Under the pieces are notes generated by a model, which was not told the origin of the DNA, did not search any database, and saw nothing but the letters and a program-made list of their open reading frames with translations. A stretch of DNA of 64,000 nucleotides from Chania multitudinisentens RB-25 (lineage in GTDB: Bacteria; Pseudomonadota; Gammaproteobacteria; Enterobacterales; Enterobacteriaceae): the NCBI RefSeq assembly GCF_000520015.2, contig NZ_CP007044.2, forward strand, positions 4,154,001-4,218,000, given 5' to 3'. Positions 9,277 through 18,063 of this stretch are shown here, piece by piece. The position numbers and the translations under genes were made by a program. Position 1 is the stretch's first letter, and every line of letters begins with the position of its first letter.

Positions 9277-10376
9277 CAGATAATTTCCAGTTTGGCTCGC
9301 AGGCAGCCTGCACTTTGCATGGCCTGCAAAATCGACATCAGGTCTATCGGGGTGGCACCCAACGCATTCAAGGCGCGCACCACGGTGTTGAGGTTGGCAC
9401 TGGCATTCACTTTTTGCAGTGCGCCACCCTGCTGCTGCACGGAAATCTGGGTATTCGGCGTTACCACCGTTTGGCCGCCACCCAACGGGGTGTCCGGCTG
9501 GCTGACAATATTCTGCCGATCAACCACCACCGACAGGTTACCCTGTGCGACCGCACAGGAATCCAGAATCACATCGCGGTTCATCACCACCGAACCAGTA
9601 CGTGAATTGATGATCACTTTGGCATCAACAGAACCAATGTTAATGCTGATATTTTGAATATCCGCCAAAAAACGCACCTGTGAACTGTTGCCATACGGCA
9701 CCTGTACCTGGACGGTGCGGGCATCCAGCGCCGTGGCCGTTCCGCTGCCATTCTGGCGGTTAATCGCGTCACTGATTTGCTGTGCTAACGTAAAATCATC
9801 AGTGTTCAATTGCAGATTGAGCACCCGATCCTGGCCGAAGGTGGTTGGGAGCTCCCGTTCAACGATGGCGCCGTTGCTGATACGCCCACCGACCAATTGG
9901 TTGACCTGCACACTGCTGCCCCCCGCCGCCGCGCCCGCGCCGCCGACCAGTACATTACCCTGCGCCAGCGCGTAAATCTGGTTATCCACACCTTTCAACG
10001 GCGTCATCAGCAACGTACCGCCGCGCAGGCTTTTGGCATTCCCCATCGAGGACACCACCACGTCAATGCTCTGCCCAACCCGGGAAAATGGCGGCAGCTT
10101 GGCGGTAACCATCACCGCTGCCACGTTTTTCAACTGCATATTGGTGCCTGCTGGCACCGTGATCCCCAACTGCGACAGCATGTTGCTCAAACTCTGGGTA
10201 GTAAACGGGGTTTGCATGGTCTGATCGCCCGTGCCATCCAGCCCGACCACCAGCCCGTAACCAATCAGCGCGTTGTCCCGCACGCCCTGTATGGTGACCA
10301 GATCGCGGATGCGCTCGGCGTAGGCGGGCATGGTGAGAATGATCGCCAGCAACACTGTTAATATTTTCTTCAACAT
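9276..10376 (-). CDS. flgI: Flagellar P-ring protein FlgI
   Basis: FlgI here has 366 residues. A clear Sec signal peptide (MLKKILTVLLAIILTMPAYA) is followed by the mature start ERIRDLVTIQGVRDN. The sequence holds the conserved GYGLVVGLDGTGDQ motif. FlgI polymerises into the bushing in the peptidoglycan layer with help of the chaperone FlgA, encoded at 15870-16562. It is in line with flgH upstream and flgJ downstream. Confidence 0.97.
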   Translation of the reverse strand: MLKKILTVLLAIILTMPAYAERIRDLVTIQGVRDNALIGYGLVVGLDGTGDQTMQTPFTTQSLSNMLSQLGITVPAGTNMQLKNVAAVMVTAKLPPFSRVGQSIDVVVSSMGNAKSLRGGTLLMTPLKGVDNQIYALAQGNVLVGGAGAAAGGSSVQVNQLVGGRISNGAIVERELPTTFGQDRVLNLQLNTDDFTLAQQISDAINRQNGSGTATALDARTVQVQVPYGNSSQVRFLADIQNISINIGSVDAKVIINSRTGSVVMNRDVILDSCAVAQGNLSVVVDRQNIVSQPDTPLGGGQTVVTPNTQISVQQQGGALQKVNASANLNTVVRALNALGATPIDLMSILQAMQSAGCLRAKLEII

Positions 10377-10436
10377 GATCTCTTACCCACCTGGCTCAAA
10401 GGGCGTGTGGCTGTCAGTGTGCAACGGTATTGCATC

Positions 10437-11129
10437 TCAAAACGGTGAAACGTTCAGGAAGAAACGTTGCAACCACCCCATGGTTTGCGCTTCATTAATG
10501 TAGCCATTGCCAACGTATTCAATCCGGGCGTCCGCCACCTGCGTTGACGTGACCGAGTTGTTACCGCTGATCGTGCGCGGGTTGACCACACCGGAGAAAC
10601 GGATAAATTCGGTGCCCTGATTAATGGCAATCTGTTTTTCCCCCACCACATGCAGATTACCGTTAGCCAATACCTGATTGACCGTTACGGTGATCGTACC
10701 GCTAAAGGTGTTGTTGGCATTCGCTCCCCCCTGGCCGCCAAAAGTGCTGTCACCCGCAATATCCATATCGGCCCGCGCATTCCCCAGCAGACCCGCCAGA
10801 TAACGCGGCGCGGTTGCCACCCCAAAGGTGCTGGCTCCGTTACGGCTGGCGTTAGCCGATGAGCTTTTGCTGGCGCTGACGTTTTCCTGCAAGGCAATAG
10901 TCAGGGTATCGCCGATATTACGCGGGCGGCGATCTTCGAACAGCGGCTGATAGCCGTAGTTCATCGGCTGGGCGGCCTGAAAAATAGCCCCATTCGGCAC
11001 CGGCGCGGTGGCAGGCGCCGGTTGTGCCGTGGTCGCCCCTTCCACCAAAGGCGTACGCGGCAGATAAGCACAACCGCCAAGCAGCAGCGCTTGCAGCAGC
11101 AGGCTGGTAATGAGATATCGGGTTGCCAC
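10437..11129 (-). CDS. flgH: Flagellar L-ring lipoprotein FlgH
   Basis: The 230-residue precursor has a GTG start. A lipoprotein signal ends in the lipobox LGGC (Cys about residue 20), as expected for the outer membrane L-ring subunit. The C-terminal half carries the conserved RFSGVVNPRTISGNNSV-type segment. It assembles the bushing around the rod in the outer membrane and belongs to the flgB-J operon. Confidence 0.97.
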   Translation of the reverse strand: MATRYLITSLLLQALLLGGCAYLPRTPLVEGATTAQPAPATAPVPNGAIFQAAQPMNYGYQPLFEDRRPRNIGDTLTIALQENVSASKSSSANASRNGASTFGVATAPRYLAGLLGNARADMDIAGDSTFGGQGGANANNTFSGTITVTVNQVLANGNLHVVGEKQIAINQGTEFIRFSGVVNPRTISGNNSVTSTQVADARIEYVGNGYINEAQTMGWLQRFFLNVSPF

Positions 11130-11155
11130 AGGTTTCTCTCACTCGGGTACGGCGG

Positions 11156-11938
11156 TTAGAGCTGCGTCAGTCTTTGCAGCATCTGATCCGAAGTCGCTAC
11201 CGCTTTACTGTTGATCTCATAAGCACGCTGGGTCTGGATCATATTGACCAGTTCTTCCGCCACGTTAACGTTTGAGGTTTCCACATATCCCTGATACAGC
11301 AAACCTGCACCATTCAGACCCGGCGTACTTTCATTCGGCGCACCGGAGCTGACGGTTTCCTGATATAGATTTTCCCCCAGGCTTTCCAGGCCACTGTCGT
11401 TGATGAAGGTGGTCAGCGTCAGTTGCCCCACCTGTTGAGCCGCCGTCTGGCCTTGTTGCGTGACGCTCACAATACCGTCACGCCCCACGGTGATGCTCAA
11501 GGCATTGGCCGGAATGGCGATCGCCGGTTGCACCTGAAAACCGCTGGCGGTAACCAGTTGGCCGTTCTGATCAACCTGGAATGAGCCGTCGCGAGTGTAA
11601 GCTGGGCTGCCATCCGGCAACATCACCTGGAAAAAGCCCTGGCCTTTGATCGCCACATCTTTGCTGTTGTTGGTCTGTGACAGGTTGCCCTGGCCGTGAA
11701 TTCGCTCAGTGGCCACCGGGCGTACACCGGTGCCGATCTGTAAACCCGAAGGCAAGGTGGTCTGTTCGGAAGACTGTGCCCCCGGCTGGCGCAGGGTCTG
11801 ATACAGCAGATCCTCAAATACCGCGCGCTGGCGCTTAAAACCGTTGGTGCTGACGTTCGCTAAATTGTTAGCGATCACGTCCATATTGGTTTGCTGCACA
11901 TCCAGGCCGGTTTTGGCAATCCATAAAGATGGGATCAT
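11156..11938 (-). CDS. flgG: Flagellar distal rod protein FlgG
   Basis: The 260 residues equal the E. coli length. The N-terminal motif LWIAKTGLDVQQTNMDVIAN with NLANVSTNGFKRQRAVFEDL is typical of rod proteins. The C-terminus EELVNMIQTQRAYEINSKAV is the matching D0 helix. FlgG makes the straight distal rod, whose length is limited by the outer membrane. It sits in the flgBCDEFGHIJ operon. Confidence 0.98.
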   Translation of the reverse strand: MIPSLWIAKTGLDVQQTNMDVIANNLANVSTNGFKRQRAVFEDLLYQTLRQPGAQSSEQTTLPSGLQIGTGVRPVATERIHGQGNLSQTNNSKDVAIKGQGFFQVMLPDGSPAYTRDGSFQVDQNGQLVTASGFQVQPAIAIPANALSITVGRDGIVSVTQQGQTAAQQVGQLTLTTFINDSGLESLGENLYQETVSSGAPNESTPGLNGAGLLYQGYVETSNVNVAEELVNMIQTQRAYEINSKAVATSDQMLQRLTQL

Positions 11939-11955
11939 GACGTACTCCTCTGCAC

Positions 11956-12711
11956 TCAGCTCATTGCCAGCACTGCGTTAGCACGCTGCGCGTTTTCATC
12001 CACGCTTTGGATGACCTGCATTTGCATTTCAAAGCGGCGGGCGTTGGCAATCATCTCCACCATGGTTTCCGTAGGCTTCACGTTGCTGCCTTCCAGTACC
12101 CCTGGCATGACCCGCACCTGCGGATCGTTGGGCAGCGTAGTACCCCGTTGCTGCTGGGTAGCCGCGCTAAGATGAAACAGGCCATCATCACCGCGTATCA
12201 CCTCAAACGCTGCGGCTTTAACTAATTTCAGGCGGCCAATCTGGGCCAGCGTATTGGGGGGATCGCCTGGGTTAAGCGCCGAGATCGTGCCATCCGCCGC
12301 GATAGTCAGCTGTGCCTGCGGAGGCACGTCTATCGGCCCACCATCCCCCAGCAACGGCCGCCCCTGTACGATCAACTGCCCTGTGGCGGAGATTTGAATA
12401 TTGCCGTTGCGGCTGTAGGCTTCGCTGCCATCCGGCTGGCTGACCACCAGAAAACCATCCTGCTGCAATGCCACATCCAACGGCCGTTCGGTATAGTTCA
12501 GCGGCCCCTGGCGCAGGTCTACCCCCGGTGTTGAGGCCGCCACCAGGGTGCGCGTTGGCACACTCGGCCCAGCCACCGGCACCGCACGCAGTGCCAGCAG
12601 TTGGGCGCGGAATCCAGGCGTTGAGGCGTTAGCCAGATTATTAGCCGTCACCGACTGTTGCTCCAGAGTCTGGCGAGCTGCCCCCATCGCGGTATAAATT
12701 GCGTGATCCAT
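11956..12711 (-). CDS. flgF: Flagellar proximal rod protein FlgF
   Basis: I chose the ATG at 12711 (MDHAIYTAMGAARQ), preceded by GAGG at six bases. It gives 251 residues, the same as E. coli; in-frame starts at 12717 and 12723 also exist. N-terminal NNLANASTPGFRAQL and C-terminal ANARRFEMQMQVIQSVDENA mark the rod family. It forms part of the periplasmic rod. Confidence 0.95.
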   Translation of the reverse strand: MDHAIYTAMGAARQTLEQQSVTANNLANASTPGFRAQLLALRAVPVAGPSVPTRTLVAASTPGVDLRQGPLNYTERPLDVALQQDGFLVVSQPDGSEAYSRNGNIQISATGQLIVQGRPLLGDGGPIDVPPQAQLTIAADGTISALNPGDPPNTLAQIGRLKLVKAAAFEVIRGDDGLFHLSAATQQQRGTTLPNDPQVRVMPGVLEGSNVKPTETMVEMIANARRFEMQMQVIQSVDENAQRANAVLAMS

Positions 12712-12757
12712 AGCCATCCTCACGCCTATTCAAGCGGCGTTATTGGTCAACGGGCGC

Positions 12758-13996
12758 TTAGCGCAGGCTGACCAAGGTTTGTAAAATCGAATCCTGGGTT
12801 TTGATGGTTTGCGCATTCGACTGATAATTGCGCTGGGCCACAATCATATTCACCAGTTCCCGGCTCAGATCGACATTGGAGGCTTCCAATGCACCACTGG
12901 TCAGTGAACCAAAACTTCCCCCACCGGCCAGGCCCACCCGTGATTGGCCGGAAGCCGCCGTTTCTCTCCAGACATTATCCCCCTGTGATTCCAACCCTTC
13001 CGGGTTAGAGAAATTGGCCAGTACGATCTGGCCCAACAATTGGGTTTGCTGGTTGGAATACACCCCCACCACGGTGCCATCCTTATTGATCTGGAAACCT
13101 TTGTACTCACCGGTGGTATAACCGTCCTGAACCGTTCGGCTGGCAGAATCACTGCCCACATTCTGCTGTAGGCTGCCTGCAAAGCTCAGATTGAAGGTTT
13201 GCGCCGGTGCGCCGTCTTTGGCAGACATCGGGATCACCAGGTTGAACGGTATGGCACTGGGGTCGCCATTAACATCGCGCGTCTCGGTCAACGTACCGCT
13301 GGTACTGAAATTCAGGCTACCGGCTTTCCCGGCTGGAGAGCCATTCACGCTGCCATCCTGGGTGTAAACATCCCACTGGTTATCCGCCGTTTTAATAAAA
13401 TACGCGTTGATATTGTGGGCATTACCCAATGAGTCATAGGTGGTAATGGTGTTGACGTAATTAAATGATGCAGTGTTGCCGGGATCGAAGGGCTGCGTCT
13501 CTGGAACCTGATGGGTTGATCTCAGGTTGATCACCATATTGCCCATCGTGGTGGCTCGCGCTTTCATTAAACCTTCGGGGATACTCAGCGGCAGCGGATT
13601 GGCCCCTTGCTGAACGGTTGGCGGTGTTCCCGCTACCGGATAACCCGTCAAACTCAGCCCCTGCATGTTGGTCAAGTTGCGGTTTTCATCCAGGGTGAAT
13701 TGACCATTGCGGGTATAGAAAACCCCACCAGCGTTATCCTGCATGCGGAAGAAACCGTTCTCGCTGATGGCGATATCCAGTGAACGGCTGGTCGGCGTAG
13801 TCGCGCCGTCGTTGAAGTTTTGCGTGATCCCGGCCACTTTAACCCCCAGCCCCACCTGAGAACCGGCAAACATATCAGCAAACGAGGCACTGCCTGATTT
13901 AAAGCCGTAGGTTGCAGAGTTGGCAATATTGTTACCGATCACATCCAGGTTGGTTGCCGCCGCGTTCAAACCGCTGACTGCTTGAGAAAAGGCCAT
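12758..13996 (-). CDS. flgE: Flagellar hook protein FlgE
   Basis: This 412-residue hook subunit begins MAFSQAVSGLNAAATNLDVI with the rod/hook motif NNIANSATYGFKSG. It ends with ELVNMIVAQRNYQSNAQTIK. The middle D1-D2 domains are more variable. About 120 copies form the universal joint. FlgD, encoded next upstream in the operon, caps it during assembly. The 70-base gap to flgD contains no obvious terminator. Confidence 0.97.
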   Translation of the reverse strand: MAFSQAVSGLNAAATNLDVIGNNIANSATYGFKSGSASFADMFAGSQVGLGVKVAGITQNFNDGATTPTSRSLDIAISENGFFRMQDNAGGVFYTRNGQFTLDENRNLTNMQGLSLTGYPVAGTPPTVQQGANPLPLSIPEGLMKARATTMGNMVINLRSTHQVPETQPFDPGNTASFNYVNTITTYDSLGNAHNINAYFIKTADNQWDVYTQDGSVNGSPAGKAGSLNFSTSGTLTETRDVNGDPSAIPFNLVIPMSAKDGAPAQTFNLSFAGSLQQNVGSDSASRTVQDGYTTGEYKGFQINKDGTVVGVYSNQQTQLLGQIVLANFSNPEGLESQGDNVWRETAASGQSRVGLAGGGSFGSLTSGALEASNVDLSRELVNMIVAQRNYQSNAQTIKTQDSILQTLVSLR

Positions 13997-14066
13997 GTTG
14001 TTCTCCGAAATAAGTGTGATTCAGGATCGGCTCGGTGCACCCTTGCCGATCGGACAGGCAATGGGG

Positions 14067-14765
14067 TTATTCGGTTGCCCCAACTTTGGGCAGAATCAGG
14101 CGTACATCGTCCAGTATCGCGCTACCCGCCACCCCCAGATCCAATTTCGCCCCATCAGTCCCGCGCGTAACCCCACTGACCAGGGCAAAACGCAGCGGTT
14201 GTGCCACCAACTGTTCACTGCCACTTCTGGCGTTGATTGCCACGCTGTAAGCCCCATCCGGTGCGCTACTGCCGTCATCCATCGAACCGTCCCAGGTAAA
14301 CGCATGCACCCCGGCGGCCACGCCGCCAATTTCCATGGTGCGCACCACTTTGCCGGCTGCATCACTGATCGTCACGGTGACCGCATCAGCAGTGCGTTCC
14401 AGCTCAATGCCAAAAGGCGTGGTACTCACCTTGCCACCTTGGTTCCCCACAAGGATCGCTTTCCCTGGCACCATCACGCCGTGGCCAATCAGGGAACTGG
14501 CCTGAATTGAGCGGTTACTGTTGATCTGGCCCGAAATCGCCCCCAGCGTGGTATTGAGTTTTTCAATCCCGCTGACGGTGTTGATCTGCGCTAACTGCGT
14601 GGTCAGCTCATTGTTCTGCATCGGGTTGGTGGGATCTTGGTTCCTCAACTGAGCCACCAGCAGATTCAGAAAATTTTTGTTTAAATCCTCGCTAGCGCGG
14701 GGTTGGTCAATGGCTCCGGCAACGGTGTTATCCCGTGATTCATTGGTGGTTGCGGCAATCGCCAT
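14067..14765 (-). CDS. flgD: Hook cap / scaffolding protein FlgD
   Basis: FlgD has 232 residues. The conserved N-terminal segment NFLNLLVAQLRNQDPTNPMQ lies at about residues 31-50, followed by ELTTQLAQINTVSGIEKLN. A C-terminal FlgD Ig-like/Tudor region follows, with FTWDGSMDDGS. It caps the growing hook and leaves when FlgK arrives. It is 12 bases from flgC. Confidence 0.97.
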   Translation of the reverse strand: MAIAATTNESRDNTVAGAIDQPRASEDLNKNFLNLLVAQLRNQDPTNPMQNNELTTQLAQINTVSGIEKLNTTLGAISGQINSNRSIQASSLIGHGVMVPGKAILVGNQGGKVSTTPFGIELERTADAVTVTISDAAGKVVRTMEIGGVAAGVHAFTWDGSMDDGSSAPDGAYSVAINARSGSEQLVAQPLRFALVSGVTRGTDGAKLDLGVAGSAILDDVRLILPKVGATE

Positions 14766-14777
14766 AAAAAACTCCGG

Positions 14778-15182
14778 TTACTGACCCAGCGTCAGGGTTT
14801 TCATCATCATGGATTTGGTGGTGTTCAAGACTTCAACATTGGCCTGATAACTGCGGGAAGCCGATAGGGTATTGACCATTTCACCCACTACATCCACGTT
14901 GGGCATCCGCACGTATCCTTTGGCATCGGCCAGCGGATGCCCCGGCTGAAACACCAGCCGCTCCGGGGCCGGATCGTCCACCAGTTGTGCTACGCGTACT
15001 CCGCCGGTCAGTTGGCCCGGCACGGCAGCCACCTGAAATACCACTTGCTTGGCCCGGTAGGGTTCACCCCCTGGGCCGGTGATGCTGTCCGCATTCGCCA
15101 TGTTGCTGGCGCTGACGTTCAAGCGTTGAGATTGCGCCGACAGCGCAGAACCGGAAATATCAAAAATACTCAGTAGCGACAT
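14778..15182 (-). CDS. flgC: Flagellar proximal rod protein FlgC
   Basis: FlgC has 134 residues and begins MSLLSIFDISGSALSAQSQR. The rod motif SNMANADSITGPGGEPYRAK lies near the start and a C-terminal helix VNTLSASRSYQANVEVLN at the end. The ribosome binding site GGAGG is nine bases upstream. It builds the proximal rod with FlgB and FlgF and lies five bases after flgB. Confidence 0.97.
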   Translation of the reverse strand: MSLLSIFDISGSALSAQSQRLNVSASNMANADSITGPGGEPYRAKQVVFQVAAVPGQLTGGVRVAQLVDDPAPERLVFQPGHPLADAKGYVRMPNVDVVGEMVNTLSASRSYQANVEVLNTTKSMMMKTLTLGQ

Positions 15183-15187
15183 GCGGT

Positions 15188-15601
15188 TTATCCTCCTTGC
15201 AGCACAGACAACATGCCTTTGATCTGCCCGTTTATCAGGGTCAGATCTGCCTGATACTTCAGGCTGTTATCGGCAAAATGGGTACGTTCGCGGTCCATAT
15301 CCACCGTGTTGCCGTCCATGGCTGGCTGGTCCGGCACGCGGAACAGTAAATCAAGCGCCGGTGGTTGCAGGTTTTGCACTGGAATATGGCGCGTTGAGGT
15401 CAGGCTTAACCCCATGCCACGGCCATTGGTGCGCTCCTGCCTCATAACGTTGTGCAGTTGGCTGGCAAAATCGATATCACGGGCCTGATAACCCGGCGTA
15501 TCGGCATTAGCAATATTGGCTGCCAGGATTTCCTGCCGTTGGGCCCGCAAATTCAGCGCCTCTTGGCCAAAGCGTAGAGCAGTGTCTAATTTATCGAGCA
15601 T
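15188..15601 (-). CDS. flgB: Flagellar proximal rod protein FlgB
   Basis: The ATG at 15601, with GGAGGG four bases upstream, gives a 137-residue protein starting MLDKLDTALRFGQEALNLRA. A longer frame to 15655 lacks such a site. The motif ANIANADTPGYQARDIDF is typical of FlgB. This is the first gene of flgBCDEFGHIJ and diverges from flgA, so the class 2 FlhDC-dependent promoters of both should lie between 15602 and about 15840. Confidence 0.96.
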   Translation of the reverse strand: MLDKLDTALRFGQEALNLRAQRQEILAANIANADTPGYQARDIDFASQLHNVMRQERTNGRGMGLSLTSTRHIPVQNLQPPALDLLFRVPDQPAMDGNTVDMDRERTHFADNSLKYQADLTLINGQIKGMLSVLQGG

Positions 15602-15869
15602 GCTCCCTCCGCAAGATGAGAACGTCGAGTGAACAGCATAAGCGTTCCAAACCACCCCCTATCGCCGGAATAACAGCAAAATGCCGCGCTATTTTTCTGC
15701 TTAAGTTTTGCGCTCAATAGCTACACTGGTGCACATTGTGGTTGCACTTGCTGAGGCGAAAATGAAAGGTAAAACGCCGGGCGATGCCCCGCCCTTGCCC
15801 AAGATGCCGTCCCTTCCCCTAACCCCCACTCTCAAGGCGAGGGTGGCAAACAGCACAAAACGTTGGCGA

Positions 15870-16562
15870 ATGAGATGTGCGGCTTTGAGCTGGGGAGCGT
15901 TGTGCGCTATCGCAGGATACAGCCTGCTGTTCACCGGCCTGCTGCTTTGCCTGAATGCCCGGGCCGAAGATTTATCCGCACAGATTGAGCGTTTTATTCA
16001 GGCGCAATTTACCGACAATCCCGTAGAGGTCAAAGTTTACGTGCGCACACCATCAAACCTGTGGCCGCAGTGTGACGTTCCCCAGCTTTCATGGCTGCAA
16101 CACACTCGCCGTTGGGGGAATATCAGTATTTCAGCCCACTGCGGCCAACAGCGGTATTTTATTCAGATTCAGGTGCAGCTCGTTGGCCGCTATCTGGTCT
16201 CTACGCGCGCCATCGGCGCTGGCCGTCAATTAACCGCAGCCGATATAACCGTGAAAACCGGGCGGCTGGATACTTTGCCCCCTCGCACGTTGACCGACAG
16301 TGATAAAGCGCTCGGTGCCATCAGCCTGCGTAATATCAATCCTGGTCAACCGCTGAATCTGATGATGTTAAGGCGTGCCTGGGTGATCAAAACCGGGCAA
16401 CCGGTGCAGGTAGTGGCGCAGGGGGAAGGGTTTAATATTAGTGGTACAGGTAAAGCGATGAACAATGCCATTGCCGAAGGTAATGTGCGGGTTCGGATGA
16501 CTTCCGGGCTGATTGTCAGCGGTATTGCCAATGATGATGGCACCATTCGTCTGACATTATAA
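15870..16562 (+). CDS. flgA: P-ring assembly chaperone FlgA
   Basis: From the ATG at 15870 the protein has 230 residues, with a signal peptide ending near CLNARA and mature start EDLSAQIERFIQAQF. The C-terminal SAF-like region contains GRYLVSTRAIGAGRQLTAAD and VRMTSGLIVSGIAN. FlgA is a periplasmic chaperone for FlgI. The start is uncertain. The frame stays open back to 15708, with other candidates at GTG 15843 (after AAGGCGAG) and ATG 15762. The extra upstream residues are proline-rich and encoded by a CCCT-rich stretch that looks intergenic, so I prefer the signal-peptide-proximal start. Confidence 0.9.
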   Translation: MRCAALSWGALCAIAGYSLLFTGLLLCLNARAEDLSAQIERFIQAQFTDNPVEVKVYVRTPSNLWPQCDVPQLSWLQHTRRWGNISISAHCGQQRYFIQIQVQLVGRYLVSTRAIGAGRQLTAADITVKTGRLDTLPPRTLTDSDKALGAISLRNINPGQPLNLMMLRRAWVIKTGQPVQVVAQGEGFNISGTGKAMNNAIAEGNVRVRMTSGLIVSGIANDDGTIRLTL

Positions 16563-16567
16563 AAAAG

Positions 16568-16594
16568 TAAAGTTTTGCTCCGTCTTACCGATAA
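16568..16594 (+). promoter_or_regulatory. Sigma-28 (FliA) promoter for flgMN
   Basis: The -35 TAAAGTTT is a perfect match to the enteric sigma-28 consensus. An 11-base spacer follows, then the -10 ACCGATAA (7 of 8). It starts five bases after the flgA stop and reads toward flgM. Sigma-28-driven flgM expression while FlgM is being exported is the known feedback design in enterics. Confidence 0.92.
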
Positions 16595-16619
16595 TAAAAA
16601 AACGATAAACAGGATTTAT

Positions 16620-16715
16620 ATGCCTATACCCCGGCGTTGTGCAATGTCACGGGGATCTCCCTCAGTCTGTTCAGCGGCCATGTTAGATAGCCAGAGCCAC
16701 AAGCTGAAAAGATGA
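16620..16715 (+). CDS. Possible 31-codon leader ORF before flgM
   Basis: An ATG at 16620 sits six bases after AGGA and opens a 31-codon frame (MPIPRRCAMS...) ending TGA. It lies just downstream of the sigma-28 start point and 77 bases before flgM. There is no recognised family and no hydrophobic segment. It may be a chance frame in a long leader or a translated leader affecting flgM. I list it only because of its position. Confidence 0.2.
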   Translation: MPIPRRCAMSRGSPSVCSAAMLDSQSHKLKR

Positions 16716-16792
16716 TAGGACACCAGGGAAAACCAATTGTATAAACCGCAGCCAGCACCTTTGCTCGACCGTGGTTCAGATGGAGAGTAAGG

Positions 16793-17098
16793 ATGAGTAT
16801 CGATCGTACCCAGCGGTTGCAACCCATACCCATGGTACAACCGCGTGACACATCCGCTGAAAATACGCTGCAAGCACGTAAAAACGTGCAGCCTGAAACC
16901 ACTGTCAGCGGGACGCAGGTAAAACTGAGCGAGGCACAAACCCGCCTGATGCAACCGGGCACCCAGGACATTGATAGGCAACGGGTGGAGACGATCAAAC
17001 AAGCCATCCGTAACGGTGAACTGAAAATGGATACCGGTAAAATTGCTGATGTACTGTTACACGAGGTGCAAAACGATTGGATATCAGACAACGGTTAA
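16793..17098 (+). CDS. flgM: Anti-sigma-28 factor FlgM
   Basis: This 101-residue, mostly polar protein begins MSIDRTQRLQPIPMVQPRDT. The C-terminal half has the conserved VKLSEAQTRLMQPG and DRVE-type segment followed by IKQAIRNGELKMDTGKIAD, the region that binds FliA. FlgM holds sigma-28 until the hook is complete and is then exported. The ribosome binding site GGAGAGTAAGG is adjacent to the ATG. It is followed by flgN after 15 bases. Confidence 0.97.
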   Translation: MSIDRTQRLQPIPMVQPRDTSAENTLQARKNVQPETTVSGTQVKLSEAQTRLMQPGTQDIDRQRVETIKQAIRNGELKMDTGKIADVLLHEVQNDWISDNG

Positions 17099-17113
17099 AA
17101 GGTATCGCTCACG

Positions 17114-17548
17114 ATGGAAAACCTGGCACAATTGCTGGATAAACTGCTGGAAACGCTGGGTGCCCTGGCAACGGTGTTAGCCGAAGAACAGGTTCTGCTC
17201 TGTTCTCATCCCTTAGCCAGCGTGGCTCTGCAACGCGTCACCGATACCAAAAACCAATTACTGAACACAATCAGCTGGCTGGAAAAACAGCGGGCGGCGC
17301 TGGAGCATTCACACCATTTTCTGGCCCCTTACCCTCAACAGCCATCTCTCGCCAGCCGTTGGCAGCAAATACAGCAACAAGCCCTGCAATTGCGCGAGCA
17401 GAATCAGCATAACGGCCTGTTGCTCAACCATCATCTTGCTCACAACACGCAAGCCCTGAGCATCTTGCACCAGCAACCCCCATCGTTGTATGGCCCCGAT
17501 GGGCACTCCTGTACCCATCATCTGCTGGGCCGCAAGATTAGGATCTAG
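17114..17548 (+). CDS. flgN: Export chaperone FlgN for FlgK and FlgL
   Basis: The 144-residue helical cytoplasmic protein begins MENLAQLLDKLLETLGALAT. A Gln/Leu-rich central coiled-coil is typical of the FlgN family. It binds the C-termini of FlgK and FlgL and keeps them export competent. It is co-transcribed with flgM and ends convergent with flhE, 104 bases away, with no clear terminator between. Confidence 0.93.
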   Translation: MENLAQLLDKLLETLGALATVLAEEQVLLCSHPLASVALQRVTDTKNQLLNTISWLEKQRAALEHSHHFLAPYPQQPSLASRWQQIQQQALQLREQNQHNGLLLNHHLAHNTQALSILHQQPPSLYGPDGHSCTHHLLGRKIRI

Positions 17549-17652
17549 ACTCAAGAACAAAAGTTAATCCGCTCCCTCTGTTGCCCAAGCACATTCGTAT
17601 CCATTCCCGTTGAATAAATACCAATTTTATTACTTCCCTCCCCGAATACCCC

Positions 17653-18063
17653 CTACGACTCGTAATTCACAATCAGTTGATTGCTGATCACCCGCAGTGG
17701 TGGGTTGAGCGCACCGTGCGCCTGCACGTAATACACAAAGCGGAACTCACCGTCGGCAGGCTCACCTTCCAGTGCATCGCTGTATCCGCTGCCACCCGCC
17801 AGTGAAATACAGCGGGCAGCCGTACAGAGCTGCACCCGCAGCCCTGCCGGTTCAGCAGACATTAATTGATAGCGCCAACTGATACTGCGGATTCGAACCT
17901 GGGTATTGGGGTAAATACCCACCGGATGCAACACCGGGGACTCAGCGCGCGTTTGCCCATACCTCAGTTCCACGCCGTCATTGCTCGCCATCCAAGAACC
18001 AGACACCGCCTGCGCAGCCAAAGGCATCAACAACAGAAATAAGGATAAAACGGTTTTCATCAA
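17653..18063 (-). CDS. flhE: Flagellar protein FlhE
   Basis: The 136-residue precursor has a clean Sec signal peptide (MMKTVLSLFLLLMPLAAQA) and a small beta-rich periplasmic domain with IRSISWRYQL. FlhE is reported to act as a periplasmic plug or chaperone preventing proton leak through the export gate. Its start overlaps the flhA stop by four bases, so flhBAE is one unit. Confidence 0.95.
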   Translation of the reverse strand: MMKTVLSLFLLLMPLAAQAVSGSWMASNDGVELRYGQTRAESPVLHPVGIYPNTQVRIRSISWRYQLMSAEPAGLRVQLCTAARCISLAGGSGYSDALEGEPADGEFRFVYYVQAHGALNPPLRVISNQLIVNYES

